Source: Serratia liquefaciens (GTDB taxonomy: Bacteria; Pseudomonadota; Gammaproteobacteria; Enterobacterales; Enterobacteriaceae). Taken from it: DNA of 64,000 bases. Below are positions 51,625-61,257 of the stretch, in pieces. The position numbers and the translations under genes were made by a program. The notes under the pieces are model-generated. The model was not told the origin of the DNA. It saw only the letters and a list, made by a program, of their open reading frames with translations, and did not search any database. Numbering within the stretch: the stretch's first letter is position 1; every line of letters starts with the position of its first letter. Where the stretch lies: positions 1 through 64,000 of the forward strand of contig JAAXZN010000011.1 in assembly GCA_012719855.1 (NCBI GenBank), given 5' to 3'.

Positions 51625-52703
51625 GCCAGCGTGCTCCGCGCGGCTGCAATCACCGCGTCTGTAGGAATAAGGTCCAGATAACGTTCATCGGTGCCGGTAT
51701 CAATGGCGTCCGGATCGGGCAAGGTGCCATAATCACCGGCCCATATCACATGGCCAATGACCTGCCATGGGCGCCAGAACACCAGCTTGGAAGGGCCAAA
51801 CAGCGCGACGCAAGGGGTCTGCAGCGCGGCGGCCATGTGCATAGGCACCGAATCTACGCCGATAAACAGTTTAGCGTGGTCGATCAGGGCAGCCAGTTGC
51901 CGCAGCGTCAGTTGCCCGGCCAGGGACACTACGCCCTGTGGCGGACAGAGCGCCAGAATGCGTGCCACCATTTCGCGTTCTTTCGGATCCGGGCCAGAGG
52001 TGATCACCAATGAGTGACCGTCGGCCTGCAACGCACTGATGGTGGCGGCCATTTTTTCTTCACTCCAGCATTTGAAGAACCAGCGGGAAGTGGGCTGCAC
52101 CACAATATAATCGCCGGTGATACCCTGTTGCTGCAACAGCTGCTCGCAGGCTTGCCAGTCCTGAGGTGGATAGCTCATGGTGACCTGCTGACTGACGCTT
52201 GGCAGACTAAGTGGCTGTAACAGCGACAGGTTTTGTTCAACGGTATGCAGCCGGGCATGATCGCTGACCGGCACCAAATGCGTGTGGCAGTGCCGCCATA
52301 AGAAGCCCTGGCGTTTGGGGAAATCGAACCCCAGCCGGATACGCGCACCGGTCAGCCGGGCGAGAATAGCGCTGCGCCACTGATCGGCCAGGTTGACCAC
52401 CAGATCGTAACGCCGGGCCTTGAGCTGTCGGATCAGATTCAGTTCATGGCTCAGGTGCGCATTCGTACCCTGTTTTTTCCATTGACGATCGATAACGAAG
52501 ACGTTCGACAAGGCCGGATGACTGGCCAGCATTTCCTGGGTTTCTTTATACAGCAGTACGTCGATCTGCGCCTGCGGGTAGTTTTGCTGCAGGGTATTGA
52601 TGACCGGCGTGATCAGCAACATGTCGCCGTGGTGGCGAAGTTTAACGATCAAAATACGCTGTATCGAGGTATCAGGAGCAAGGGCTGGCGCGTCGTTCAT
52701 CAT
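51621..52703 (-). CDS. waaQ: LPS heptosyltransferase III WaaQ
   Basis: 360 residues, GT9 family. It adds a side-branch heptose to the second heptose of the inner core. Start motif RILIVKLRHHGDMLLITPVI, then VVQPTSRWFFKCW, which is typical of WaaQ, and VDSVPMHMAAAL near the end. It heads the waaQ-wabG-wabH operon, divergent from wabN. I found no ops/JUMPstart element before it, so RfaH control like that of E. coli waaQ is not indicated. Two adjacent ATGs could each be the start. Confidence 0.9.
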   Translation of the reverse strand: MMNDAPALAPDTSIQRILIVKLRHHGDMLLITPVINTLQQNYPQAQIDVLLYKETQEMLASHPALSNVFVIDRQWKKQGTNAHLSHELNLIRQLKARRYDLVVNLADQWRSAILARLTGARIRLGFDFPKRQGFLWRHCHTHLVPVSDHARLHTVEQNLSLLQPLSLPSVSQQVTMSYPPQDWQACEQLLQQQGITGDYIVVQPTSRWFFKCWSEEKMAATISALQADGHSLVITSGPDPKEREMVARILALCPPQGVVSLAGQLTLRQLAALIDHAKLFIGVDSVPMHMAAALQTPCVALFGPSKLVFWRPWQVIGHVIWAGDYGTLPDPDAIDTGTDERYLDLIPTDAVIAAARSTLA

Positions 52704-52914
52704 GAGTCGCTTTCAGGGAAACCAATCTTTGATTCTAAATGACCCGATCGCATGTGGCTACTGTTGCACGGTTTTCTTGCCGTGAAGAGAAAAAATCGCC
52801 TTGGGAAGTGACAAAATGCCTTCAACGTTGTCAAAACCAGGCACTAAAGTCGTTTGCCCTGGCGAAACGCCCTGCGTAACATAATGCATTCTGTTGATAT
52901 CAGGCCCGATATTT
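52704..52914. promoter_or_regulatory. Divergent waaQ / wabN promoter region
   Basis: 211 bases between the two divergent core transcripts. Contains a modest inverted pair GACAA / TTGTC (52810-52832). No ops element, and no clear -10/-35 pair. Confidence 0.4.
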
Positions 52915-53877
52915 ATGACCAAACCGGCATTTCTCATCACCATTGATACCGAAGGCGACAATCTGTGGCAAAACCACGATCGCATTTCGACCGATAACAC
53001 GCGCTTTTTGCCGCGCTTTCAGGCGCTGTGTGAGAAATATGGCTTTAAGCCGGTGTACCTCACCAACTATGAAATGGCGATGGATGCAGAATATGTCGAG
53101 TTCGCTCGCGATGTGATTGCCCGCGGCGCCGGCGAAGTGGGGATGCATCTGCATGCCTGGAACAGTCCGCCACTGACGCCGTTGACCGAAGATGACTGGC
53201 GGCACAAACCCTATCTGATCGAATACCCGGCCGAACAAATCCGCGCCAAGGTCGATCACATGACCAAACTGCTGGAAGACAGCTTCCAGACAAAAATGCT
53301 CAGCCATCGCGCCGGGCGTTGGGCGTTTAACGAATACTATGCTGCCTTGCTGCTGGAATACGGTTATCAGGTGGATTGCTCGGTTACGCCGCGCGTTAAC
53401 TGGCAATATTCACCGGGCAACCCTCAGGGAAACGGCGGTACGGACTATCGCCATTTCCCGTCGCAGGCCTATTTTATCGATCCGGAAAATATCGCCAAAC
53501 CGGGCGCGTCGTCGCTGCTGGAAGTGCCGATGAGCATTCAGTATAAGCATTCTGCGCTGATGAATACGCTGAAGCAGGGTTACGATCGGCTGCGGGGCAA
53601 ACAGCGTTCGCCGTCGGTCAACTGGCTGCGCCCAAGCGGTGGCAACCTGGAAAAAATGAAGCGGGTGGCTGAGCGCTGTTTGGCGCAGGGGCATGACTAC
53701 GTGGAATTTATGCTCCACTCTTCCGAGTTTATGCCTGGTGGCAGCCCAACCTTTAAGACCGAACAGGATATTGAGGTGTTATACCGTGATTTAGAGCAGC
53801 TGTTCGCCTGGCTGCAACAGCGTACGGTTGGCATGACGCTGGCCGAGTATTATCAGAACAAGAGTATCTCTGAGTAG
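52915..53877 (+). CDS. wabN: LPS core GlcNAc deacetylase, WabN-like
   Basis: 320 residues, polysaccharide deacetylase (NodB-type) fold. The metal/catalytic motif ITIDTEGDN is at the start, HLHAWNSPP near residue 80 provides the histidines, and SHRAGRWAF follows. In Klebsiella WabN turns core GlcNAc into glucosamine, which allows later sugars to be added. An upstream TTG start is possible (52894), but the ATG at 52915 gives the family-like MTKPAFLITIDTEG. It begins the plus-strand run wabN-GT9-GT4. Normal GC content ends with this gene. Confidence 0.8.
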   Translation: MTKPAFLITIDTEGDNLWQNHDRISTDNTRFLPRFQALCEKYGFKPVYLTNYEMAMDAEYVEFARDVIARGAGEVGMHLHAWNSPPLTPLTEDDWRHKPYLIEYPAEQIRAKVDHMTKLLEDSFQTKMLSHRAGRWAFNEYYAALLLEYGYQVDCSVTPRVNWQYSPGNPQGNGGTDYRHFPSQAYFIDPENIAKPGASSLLEVPMSIQYKHSALMNTLKQGYDRLRGKQRSPSVNWLRPSGGNLEKMKRVAERCLAQGHDYVEFMLHSSEFMPGGSPTFKTEQDIEVLYRDLEQLFAWLQQRTVGMTLAEYYQNKSISE

Positions 53878-53881
53878 CGCT

Positions 53882-54970
53882 ATGAAAATCAGAAAACTGA
53901 AATATGCCCATTGGTTTTTGACTGTTTACAATTTTCTTTTCGGTAATATCAAACCAAAATCGACGCTGCGGCCCGATCATGAATTCAAGCGTATCGTGGT
54001 GTATTCTACGACGGCCTTGGGTGATTTTATGTTCAACACCCCCGCTATGCGAGCTCTGCGGAGGCGTTATCCTGATGCTCATATCACCTTGATCGCCGGT
54101 ACGATAAATTATGGCATGGTTAAAGATTACGCCTGCTTTGATGAAGTGATTTTCTGGGATAATAAATTCAGAGAAATGCGCCGGGCCGTTGCCGAAATCA
54201 AAAAAAGAAAGCCTGAACTTGCCGTCATTTTACATGCCCATCTGCCTTACGACATCATTAGTGCAGCACTTGCCGGTTGTCAGTATATCCTCCGTGACAA
54301 TTATCTGACTCTGCCAAAAGGTATAGATTCCTGGGTGCACAGTTGCTCACTGAATTTCACTGGGCATCTGATACAGCGCAAGCTGGACCTGATGAAATTC
54401 ATCGGTGGGGATACTACCGAGGTAGAGATGGAGATCCCTTGCCAATTCGAAAAATTGCTACGGCAACCTGGGCATATCCGGATAGGGTTCAATATGGGGG
54501 CCTCCAGCCCTGAACGTTGCTGGCCGGTGGCTTATTTCTCTGAATTAGCCACCAGGCTAATTAGCCAGCATAAGAATGTTGAAGTGGTGATTATCGGTTC
54601 TCCGGCGGATAGTCTTCTGGAAAGTAAGTTTATGGCGGCTGTCGAGCCTGAAGTGCAGTCTCAAATTACCAGCTATGTGGGGAAAACCTCTTTGCCACAA
54701 CTGCTAGGGGTGATCGATTCTCTGGATGTGTTAGTGACGGGGGATACGGGCCCATTGCATCTGGCCGTCGCGCTAAAGGTACCGACGCTCAGTCTGTTTG
54801 TGACTGCCAAGCCAAGGTTTACTGGTCCCTATCAAAATCGAGAGCTACATCAGGTGATTGATCTGTCAGATGACTATGACGGGTCTGCTGAAGCGCCGCT
54901 GGCAATCATTCCCGTCACACGTGTTTATGCCATGCTGGAAAATATGCGTATAATTTCGGCTCCGCAATGA
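53882..54970 (+). CDS. Family 9 glycosyltransferase (heptosyltransferase-like), variable core region
   Basis: 362 residues. An N-terminal extension of about 35 residues (basic and aromatic, MKIRKLKYAHWFLTVYNFLF) that may touch the membrane precedes the heptosyltransferase motif VYSTTALGDFMFNTPAMRAL. The middle has FNMGASSPERCWPVAYFSEL and the end TGDTGPLHLAVAL. The base composition is clearly more AT-rich than wabN, 4 bases upstream, so this marks the left border of the variable segment. The sugar is unknown; an extra D,D- or L,D-heptose of the outer core is a sensible guess. Confidence 0.78.
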   Translation: MKIRKLKYAHWFLTVYNFLFGNIKPKSTLRPDHEFKRIVVYSTTALGDFMFNTPAMRALRRRYPDAHITLIAGTINYGMVKDYACFDEVIFWDNKFREMRRAVAEIKKRKPELAVILHAHLPYDIISAALAGCQYILRDNYLTLPKGIDSWVHSCSLNFTGHLIQRKLDLMKFIGGDTTEVEMEIPCQFEKLLRQPGHIRIGFNMGASSPERCWPVAYFSELATRLISQHKNVEVVIIGSPADSLLESKFMAAVEPEVQSQITSYVGKTSLPQLLGVIDSLDVLVTGDTGPLHLAVALKVPTLSLFVTAKPRFTGPYQNRELHQVIDLSDDYDGSAEAPLAIIPVTRVYAMLENMRIISAPQ

Positions 54971-54998
54971 CTCCTGTGTAAATAGCGATAAGGTCTGA

Positions 54999-56081
54999 AT
55001 GAATATTATCATAGCCGGCTACTCACTCGGTGGTTACGGTGGAATGGAAACCGTCTGTAAAAGGTTGGTGAAGCTTATTGCTGAAAACCAACCCGAGACG
55101 AACGTGAAATTCATCTTCTTCAATGAAAAAAAAGAGGTGAACGAGGACTGGTATGCGGGGATGGATGCCATAACGGTTTCCTCTTCGATCCACAATACCA
55201 AGTTAAGGCGGTTGCACTTTGCCTGTTCACTGTCACGTTTCTTGTGCAAGAACAAACCTGACCTAGTTATCTCGCTGGATACTCTCTCTTGTTATATTGC
55301 CAATAGGGCAAGAAAATTCACCTTTGGTAAATACCCGATTGTTTCCTGGCTGCACTTTTCACTTTATGACCTTTATAAATATACCTATATCCTGAAGGCT
55401 GATGCTCATCTGGTTATCAGTAACGGTATTAATCGTCAGGTTCAAGAATTGGGTGTGAAAGAGGGCGATGTTTATACGATATTTAATCCAGTGGAGAAGA
55501 CGGAAGAGACTATTGCCTTCAGCAGCTCACCGGCCAATTTTATTTATATTGGGCGCGTTATTTTTGAAGGACAAAAGAGGCTGAAGGACCTGCTGGACTC
55601 TCTGGTCGGACTACGGGGAGAGTGGCAATTACATGTGGTAGGTAGCGGTGATGATCGAGTTCAGTGCCAACAGTATGCTGAAACGTTAGGTATGAGCGCC
55701 CGTGTGATATGGCATGGCTGGCAGGCACAACCCTGGCCGTACGTGAAAGAGAATATAAGTAATTTGAAGGCGTTAGTGCTCACCTCCGCGTTTGAAGGGT
55801 TGCCAATGACGCTGCTTGAAGCAATGGCCCACGGGGTTTTCTGTGTCAGTTCAAACTGCCCAACAGGGCCGGCGGATGTGATTAATGATTGCAATGGCCG
55901 TTTGTATGACGTGGGCGATATTGCACAGTTAACGGCTACTCTGCAGGCGTTGATTGATGGGCGAATTACTGTTGATCAGGCAAAGATCAAGAGCTCGATT
56001 GCCAGGTTCTATGATAAGAGCTACTACCGTAGCTTTTCCCATGCCATACAGAATATTTTGAAAAAACAGGCTGAAAAGTAA
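54999..56081 (+). CDS. Family 4 glycosyltransferase, variable core region
   Basis: 360 residues, GT-B fold. N-terminal glycine-rich GYSLGGYGGMETVCKRLV, middle NFIYIGRVIFEGQKRLKDLL and the EX7E segment SAFEGLPMTLLEAMAHG followed by SNCPTGPADVI. This looks like enzymes that add galactose or glucose residues to outer-core LPS, but the sugar cannot be read from sequence. It is AT-rich (some stretches under 40 percent GC). It follows the GT9 gene by 28 bases and ends convergent with waaL. Confidence 0.78.
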   Translation: MNIIIAGYSLGGYGGMETVCKRLVKLIAENQPETNVKFIFFNEKKEVNEDWYAGMDAITVSSSIHNTKLRRLHFACSLSRFLCKNKPDLVISLDTLSCYIANRARKFTFGKYPIVSWLHFSLYDLYKYTYILKADAHLVISNGINRQVQELGVKEGDVYTIFNPVEKTEETIAFSSSPANFIYIGRVIFEGQKRLKDLLDSLVGLRGEWQLHVVGSGDDRVQCQQYAETLGMSARVIWHGWQAQPWPYVKENISNLKALVLTSAFEGLPMTLLEAMAHGVFCVSSNCPTGPADVINDCNGRLYDVGDIAQLTATLQALIDGRITVDQAKIKSSIARFYDKSYYRSFSHAIQNILKKQAEK

Positions 56082-56085
56082 AGAT

Positions 56086-56110
56086 ACCGACGCTGCCTGA
56101 CAGCGTCGGT
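56086..56110. terminator. Hairpin between GT4 gene and waaL
   Basis: Perfect 10-bp stem ACCGACGCTG / CAGCGTCGGT with loop CCTGA between two convergent genes; no T run follows on either strand. Confidence 0.6.
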
Positions 56111-56117
56111 AGATGGC

Positions 56118-57335
56118 CTATTTGGCGAGCGGTTCCAACGTTTTTTTGGCAAACAACGCAATACAGACCATAAAGAACAGTAGCGATTCAGAGCTGATTA
56201 GCAGGACGTCAGACAGCCCGTAAACAATCATGCAGCAGCCAATCATCAATAACGGCGTGTTCTTTTGCCTTACTGCCAGAGCGAGGGTATAGGCGTAGAA
56301 GAAAAGTACGGTTAACAGACCAACAATACCTTGCAACGAGGCCGCTTCGAGCAGTTCATCATGCAGGTGTGAGTCGATATAAACCATCGCGGTTTTATTC
56401 TTAGGATCATGGGTAATGATCTCTGCCGCCTGTGCGTGGCGTGCTTCAACGGTATTACCATAGGGGTGCTGAGAGAATATATTTAAACCGACACTCCATA
56501 ATGAGAAGCGTGATCCTAACGAGGAGAAGTCATCACCCTGCTGGTAAAGTGTGATTTCCGTACTGGTTTGTTCAATTTTGGGTTTGATGTACTTTTCGTA
56601 AGATGCCGTTATGCCTAATCCGATCAAAACCAGGGCTATCAGCAAAGATTTGAGATGGATCTTACGATAATGGAACAGCACCATCAGCATAATCAGTATC
56701 GGGTGCGAGAGTATCGCCGCACGAGTTCCCGTCATGGTAATAATCAGAAAAGAAATAATGAACACCGCTGCGGATGCAAGAGCATAGTAGGCGGAAACAT
56801 GCTTGGTCTTTATGAACAGATAAATGAGTAAAATCGATAGTGCGGAGTAAATATAGGCTGCTATGGTGGCGCGATTGGTACTCATGGCGATGCGGTCAAT
56901 ACCGTGGTAGATCTGATAAAGGCCATAAGTGGTAGCAAGTAAAAATGCCAGCACAAAAGTTGCCAATAGGTATCGGCGGTAATTTAAGGTAAGCAGATAA
57001 GGTGAAAATTGTGTGATATAGAAGATGAGGATGCCACTGACAACCAGCTTTTTTCCTGCATCTAACTGTGTTGCACCGAATCCATAATCTGGGTTATGAC
57101 GATACAAGACCAATGTCCAGACAACTTTAACTAACCCAATCAATATGATAGCGTAAGAAATGTCCATTTTTGGCAGACGAATGTTTTTTCTTTCGAAGAA
57201 AAGGCCAAACATCGCAACATAAAAGGAAAAGTAAAAAAACTCACGTTGTTTCGCAGTGATGAGCAGTGCGAATACGACTGATAACATAGCCAGTGTAAGG
57301 CTGGTAAGGTATAGTTTTTTCCCTATTTTTTCCAT
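56118..57335 (-). CDS. waaL: O-antigen ligase WaaL
   Basis: 405 residues, very hydrophobic with about 11-12 membrane segments, Wzy_C/O-antigen ligase family. The large periplasmic loop in the last third carries GSRFSLWSVGLNIFSQHPYG and a histidine in DSHLHDELLEA, as expected of ligases that move O-antigen from undecaprenyl pyrophosphate to lipid A-core at the periplasmic side. It is AT-rich, last in hldD-waaF-waaC-GT2-waaL, and overlaps the GT2 end by 13 bases. Identity as ligase rather than polymerase is from context. Confidence 0.85.
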   Translation of the reverse strand: MEKIGKKLYLTSLTLAMLSVVFALLITAKQREFFYFSFYVAMFGLFFERKNIRLPKMDISYAIILIGLVKVVWTLVLYRHNPDYGFGATQLDAGKKLVVSGILIFYITQFSPYLLTLNYRRYLLATFVLAFLLATTYGLYQIYHGIDRIAMSTNRATIAAYIYSALSILLIYLFIKTKHVSAYYALASAAVFIISFLIITMTGTRAAILSHPILIMLMVLFHYRKIHLKSLLIALVLIGLGITASYEKYIKPKIEQTSTEITLYQQGDDFSSLGSRFSLWSVGLNIFSQHPYGNTVEARHAQAAEIITHDPKNKTAMVYIDSHLHDELLEAASLQGIVGLLTVLFFYAYTLALAVRQKNTPLLMIGCCMIVYGLSDVLLISSESLLFFMVCIALFAKKTLEPLAK

Positions 57336-58246
57336 AATGACTCTGCGGCTTTTCTTTTGTAGCTTAATCGTATAGATGGGTTTAGAAAGAAACCGATCCT
57401 GTGGGTATCGCGTATTTTTTTATTTAGAATATCCAACTGTTCCGGTGAGGTGATCCACTGTTTTTGCTTTAGTTGAATATCCAGCCAGTGACACAAAACC
57501 AGATCGTGAAACCTCTCACCGAAAATCACATCCATTCTTTCAGTACAAACAAAAAGATTATGCATTTTTTCTGCGGAGGGGGAGTTAGACAAACTGGCGC
57601 TGCGCTTTATATACAGGTAATGACTCTCTCGCGAGAAAAAGATCGTTTTAGATTGGGTTAACAAGTTCGGGAAAACGTAAAAATCTTCGTAACAGTTAAA
57701 AGCCGGTATTGGCGATGCCTGTAACAGAGGACGCTTGATAAACTGTCCGATAAGGTGCGCCTGGAAATCTTTATGATTTAAAAAACGAACGATAGCCTCA
57801 TCGACGGACAACGGTTGCGGTTGTAACCCTTTCCAGGTTTTATCCACCGCAGCAAGATCATGCACTTCATGCAGTTTGGTTAGCAGCAGATCGGGATTTT
57901 TTGTCTCAAGAAAGGCGAGAACTTCTTGAAGAGAATCTCTTTTGAGCAGGTCATCACTATCGAGCATGGTGATGTAATCGCCGTTGCTGTTAGCGATAGC
58001 AAAATTGCGTACTTTGCCAATATTTTTGAATTCGACGTGGAAATAGCTGGCCTGCGGTATGGCATGGGCGAAATCCGTCAGAAGCGCGGCGGTATCATCC
58101 GTGGAGGCATCGTTAACCAGAATGATTTCACATTTTGCGATGGAATCATCCAATGCCTCTAACAGGCTACGCAGAGTATCCTTAAGGTAATTGCCGCTGT
58201 TGTGTGCAGCAATGATAATGCTGAGCAATATTTTCTGCGCAGGCAT
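57323..58246 (-). CDS. Family 2 glycosyltransferase, variable core region
   Basis: 307 residues. GT-A fold at the N-terminus: SIIIAAHNSGNYLKDTL, VNDASTDDT and the metal-binding MLDSDDLLK. The C-terminal part, with the sugar acceptor site, resembles no family that I can name. It starts 1 base after the waaC stop and overlaps waaL, so it belongs to the hldD operon. It is AT-rich like waaL and probably adds one outer-core sugar needed for ligation. Confidence 0.78.
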   Translation of the reverse strand: MPAQKILLSIIIAAHNSGNYLKDTLRSLLEALDDSIAKCEIILVNDASTDDTAALLTDFAHAIPQASYFHVEFKNIGKVRNFAIANSNGDYITMLDSDDLLKRDSLQEVLAFLETKNPDLLLTKLHEVHDLAAVDKTWKGLQPQPLSVDEAIVRFLNHKDFQAHLIGQFIKRPLLQASPIPAFNCYEDFYVFPNLLTQSKTIFFSRESHYLYIKRSASLSNSPSAEKMHNLFVCTERMDVIFGERFHDLVLCHWLDIQLKQKQWITSPEQLDILNKKIRDTHRIGFFLNPSIRLSYKRKAAESLWKK

Positions 58247-58247
58247 G

Positions 58248-59231
58248 TTATGCGTCGTCCTTATTGATTAGAAGAGGACGTAGCAGTGTCATCACGTTTT
58301 CTGCGCTGATATCCGCCATTTTATTCCCTGTTTGGGGACGGCAGGCAAACTGATTCTGACCGTAACCACCGATCAATCCTGGATCGGTGGGACCAAACAA
58401 CGTGATATTCGGCCTGTCGAGCGCGGCGGTCAGGTGGCTAAGGCCGGTATCAACCGAGACCACGCATTTCGCACCGGCCAGCACTTCGGCCACCTGCTGC
58501 AGACTGAGCTTGGGTAAAACCTCGACGTGCGGGAAACCTTCCGCCAAACGCAGTGCGCGTTGGCGTTCGTGTTCTGCGCCCCACGGCAATTTGATCTTCA
58601 ATCCGCTTGGCTCAGTTAACGCAATCAGCTCGCGCCAGTGTGTTTCCGGCCAGTGTTTATCATCGCGGGTGGTGGCATGTAAAAACACCAGATACCGCCC
58701 GGCATCGGCCGGCAGATGGCTGAGAAAGCGGGCTGCAATGGCGTAATCACCGACGCTGTCGGGTTTTTCATAGCCCAGGCTTTTGGCGAACAGCTCGCGC
58801 GTACGTTCGACGGCGTGTTGCTGTTTGTCGATATCGTAGCGGTGGTTGTAGAACCAGCTGGCGAAGGGCTCACGGGCGCTTTTGCTGTCCTGACCGTGTT
58901 TGCTGCCTTTGGCGATGCGGGTGATCAGCGCGGCGCTTTTGATTAGCCCCTGGGCGTCGATCACCGCGTCGTAATTTCGTTCCTGTACCACGCGTTTAAA
59001 GTCGCAACGCTGCTGACGGGTTTCGCTGCCAAACCAGTTTTTGCGCCAGCGGCGTATTGCCACCGGGATCACGCGGTCTACTGCCGGATGCCAGGTGGGG
59101 ATTTGGCTGAAGCCTTCCTCAACCACCCAATCAAAACGGATGCCGGGAATGGCCTGCATGGCGTCGGTGAGTGCCGGTAGCGTGTGGAGTACATCCCCCA
59201 TGGACGAGGTTTTTACAATCAACACCTGCAT
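58248..59231 (-). CDS. waaC: LPS heptosyltransferase I WaaC
   Basis: 327 residues (319 in E. coli), GT9. It adds the first L-glycero-D-manno-heptose to Kdo2-lipid A. Start MQVLIVKTSSMGDVLHTLPALTDA, catalytic aspartate region, VIDAQGLIKSA, FLHATTRDDKHWPE and VDTGLSHLTAALDRPNITLFGPTDP at the donor site are all typical of WaaC. It follows waaF by 2 bases. The base composition returns to normal from this gene on. Confidence 0.95.
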   Translation of the reverse strand: MQVLIVKTSSMGDVLHTLPALTDAMQAIPGIRFDWVVEEGFSQIPTWHPAVDRVIPVAIRRWRKNWFGSETRQQRCDFKRVVQERNYDAVIDAQGLIKSAALITRIAKGSKHGQDSKSAREPFASWFYNHRYDIDKQQHAVERTRELFAKSLGYEKPDSVGDYAIAARFLSHLPADAGRYLVFLHATTRDDKHWPETHWRELIALTEPSGLKIKLPWGAEHERQRALRLAEGFPHVEVLPKLSLQQVAEVLAGAKCVVSVDTGLSHLTAALDRPNITLFGPTDPGLIGGYGQNQFACRPQTGNKMADISAENVMTLLRPLLINKDDA

Positions 59232-59233
59232 GC

Positions 59234-60280
59234 TTATTCCTCGCTGGCGGCAAGTAACGGCGTCAGCGCGTCCAACACCTGCTGTGGCTGAATATCGATC
59301 AGGCTCTGATGGTAACCCTGATCGGCATCGCCTTTGCGTATCTTATGGTAACCGCTGATTAAACGGATCACTTTGGCCTTGTCGGACAGCGGCGGCGTGA
59401 AGTCCGGGCTGCTTGGGCCGTACAAGGCTATCAGCGGTTTATTCAACGCCGCCGCAACGTGCATCAAACCTGAGTCGTTACTGACCACGGCCGAACAGGA
59501 GGCCAACAGGATCACCGCTTGCTCCAGCTGCGTTTCCCCAGCCAGATTCATGCAAAAGCCGCGGGCGTCGTCATCCAGCGCGGCGCGGATCTGCTCACCC
59601 GCTTCATTATCCTTGGCGGAACCGAACAGGGCGATTTGATAACCCTGATCGATCAGCTTTTGCGCCAGAGCGGCATAGTGATAATGCGGCCAGCGTTTGG
59701 CCGGACCGAACTCGGCACCGGGGCAAAAGCCGATAATCGGCCGATGATCGGTCAGGTTGAAGGCGGCAGTAGTTTCGGCAATCTCTTCGTCGCTGACCTG
59801 CAGTTGCGGCCAAAGTAGCGGCTGCGGCAGATCTTCTGCGCGTTGAATACGTTGTTTGTCATAGGCTAGCGCGACATAGCGCTGCACCATCAGCGGGAAG
59901 GCGGCCTTGTCCAATACGCGAATATCATTCAGCAGGCCGTAGCGCATTTCGCCCCGCCAACCGATACGCCGTGGCACCTGGGCAAAGAAAGGAACCAGCG
60001 CTGATTTGAAGGAGTTCGGCAACACGTAGGCGCGATCGTATCCGTTGGCGCGCAGGGCATGCCCCAGACGACGGCGCTCACCGAGCGCCAGCGCGCCGTG
60101 GCCTAATGGCATCGACAGGGCTTGGTTGACCTCCGGCATACGCGCCAGCAATGGACGGCACCAGGCCGGTGCCATCACATCAATTTCTGCCGTCGGGTGC
60201 TCGGCCTTCAGGGTGCGGTAGAGACTTTGCGACATCATCATATCGCCAACCCATGAAGGGCCGATAACCAGTATTTTCAT
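59234..60280 (-). CDS. waaF: LPS heptosyltransferase II WaaF
   Basis: 348 residues, the E. coli length, GT9. It adds the second heptose to the first. Start MKILVIGPSWVGDMMMSQSLYRTL, then FCPGAEFGPAKRWPHYHYA and SNDSGLMHVAAAL. It lies 22 bases after hldD and directly before waaC, the standard order. Confidence 0.96.
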   Translation of the reverse strand: MKILVIGPSWVGDMMMSQSLYRTLKAEHPTAEIDVMAPAWCRPLLARMPEVNQALSMPLGHGALALGERRRLGHALRANGYDRAYVLPNSFKSALVPFFAQVPRRIGWRGEMRYGLLNDIRVLDKAAFPLMVQRYVALAYDKQRIQRAEDLPQPLLWPQLQVSDEEIAETTAAFNLTDHRPIIGFCPGAEFGPAKRWPHYHYAALAQKLIDQGYQIALFGSAKDNEAGEQIRAALDDDARGFCMNLAGETQLEQAVILLASCSAVVSNDSGLMHVAAALNKPLIALYGPSSPDFTPPLSDKAKVIRLISGYHKIRKGDADQGYHQSLIDIQPQQVLDALTPLLAASEE

Positions 60281-60302
60281 ACCCTACGTTTGTTCCTTCA
60301 GC

Positions 60303-61232
60303 TTAGGCGGTGCGGTTTAACCAGGCCATGTACTCTTTCACGCCTTCGGCGACCGTTTTGAACGGTGCGTCATAGCCGGCGGCGCGCAGCTTGGTCAGGT
60401 CGGCCTGGGTAAACGCCTGGTAACGGCCTTTGAGTTTTTCCGGGAACGGGATGTTTTCCACCGCGCCTTTCTGATGGAAGTCGACCACCGCGTCGGCCAC
60501 TGCCTGGAAGGTTTCTGCACGGCCGGTGCCGCAGTTGAAGATGCCGGAGACGCCGCTTTTCCAGAACCACAGGTTCACTGCCGCTACGTCGCCGACGTAG
60601 ATGAAATCACGCTTGAAGTTCTGGCTGCCGTCGAACAGTTTCGGGTTCTCGCCGCGGTTGATCTGGCTGTTCAGGTGGAATGCCACGCTGGCCATGCCGC
60701 CCTTGTGGCCTTCGCGCGGGCCGTAGACGTTGAAGTAACGGAAGCCGCAGATCTGCGAGTCTGCCTCAGGCAGAATTTCACGCACGTACTGGTCGAACAG
60801 GAATTTCGAGTAGCCGTAGACGTTCAGCGGCTCTTCAAACTGGCGTTCTTCGATAAACTCTTCACGACCGCCGTAGGTGGCTGCAGAAGAGGCGTACAGG
60901 AACGGAATTTCGCGATCCAGGCAGTAATGCAGCAGATCTTTGGAGTACTGATAGTTATTGTCCATCATGTACTTGCCGTCCCACTCGGTGGTGGACGAGC
61001 AGGCACCTTCGTGGAAAATCGCGTCGATTTCGCCCAGATCGTCACCGGCCACGATGTTGGCGATGAAATCTTCCTTGTCGATATAGTCGGCGATGTCGAG
61101 ATCGACCAGGTTGGCGAATTTGGTGCCGTCTTTCAGGTTATCTACCACCAGGATATCGCGATACCCTGTGTCATTCAGCGCTTTAATGATATTGCTGCCG
61201 ATCATGCCGGCGCCACCAGTGACGATAATCAT
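60303..61232 (-). CDS. hldD: ADP-L-glycero-D-manno-heptose 6-epimerase HldD
   Basis: 309 residues, extended SDR family. It converts ADP-D,D-heptose to ADP-L,D-heptose, the donor for WaaC and WaaF. NADP motif [11 protein letters not shown] at the start (E. coli has F in place of M), catalytic YGYSKFLFD with the Tyr-X3-Lys, and the family end VKEYMAWL. First gene of the core operon, divergent from kbl. A perfect 19-bp palindrome lies 26 bases before the start codon. Confidence 0.96.
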   Translation of the reverse strand: MIIVTGGAGMIGSNIIKALNDTGYRDILVVDNLKDGTKFANLVDLDIADYIDKEDFIANIVAGDDLGEIDAIFHEGACSSTTEWDGKYMMDNNYQYSKDLLHYCLDREIPFLYASSAATYGGREEFIEERQFEEPLNVYGYSKFLFDQYVREILPEADSQICGFRYFNVYGPREGHKGGMASVAFHLNSQINRGENPKLFDGSQNFKRDFIYVGDVAAVNLWFWKSGVSGIFNCGTGRAETFQAVADAVVDFHQKGAVENIPFPEKLKGRYQAFTQADLTKLRAAGYDAPFKTVAEGVKEYMAWLNRTA

Positions 61233-61257
61233 TGGGTTACCCCTGTTATTCTGCCCG

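Noticed and set aside
52704-52914. ops/JUMPstart element before waaQ
   Set aside because: I searched both strands of the spacer for GGCGGTAGCGT and found nothing close.
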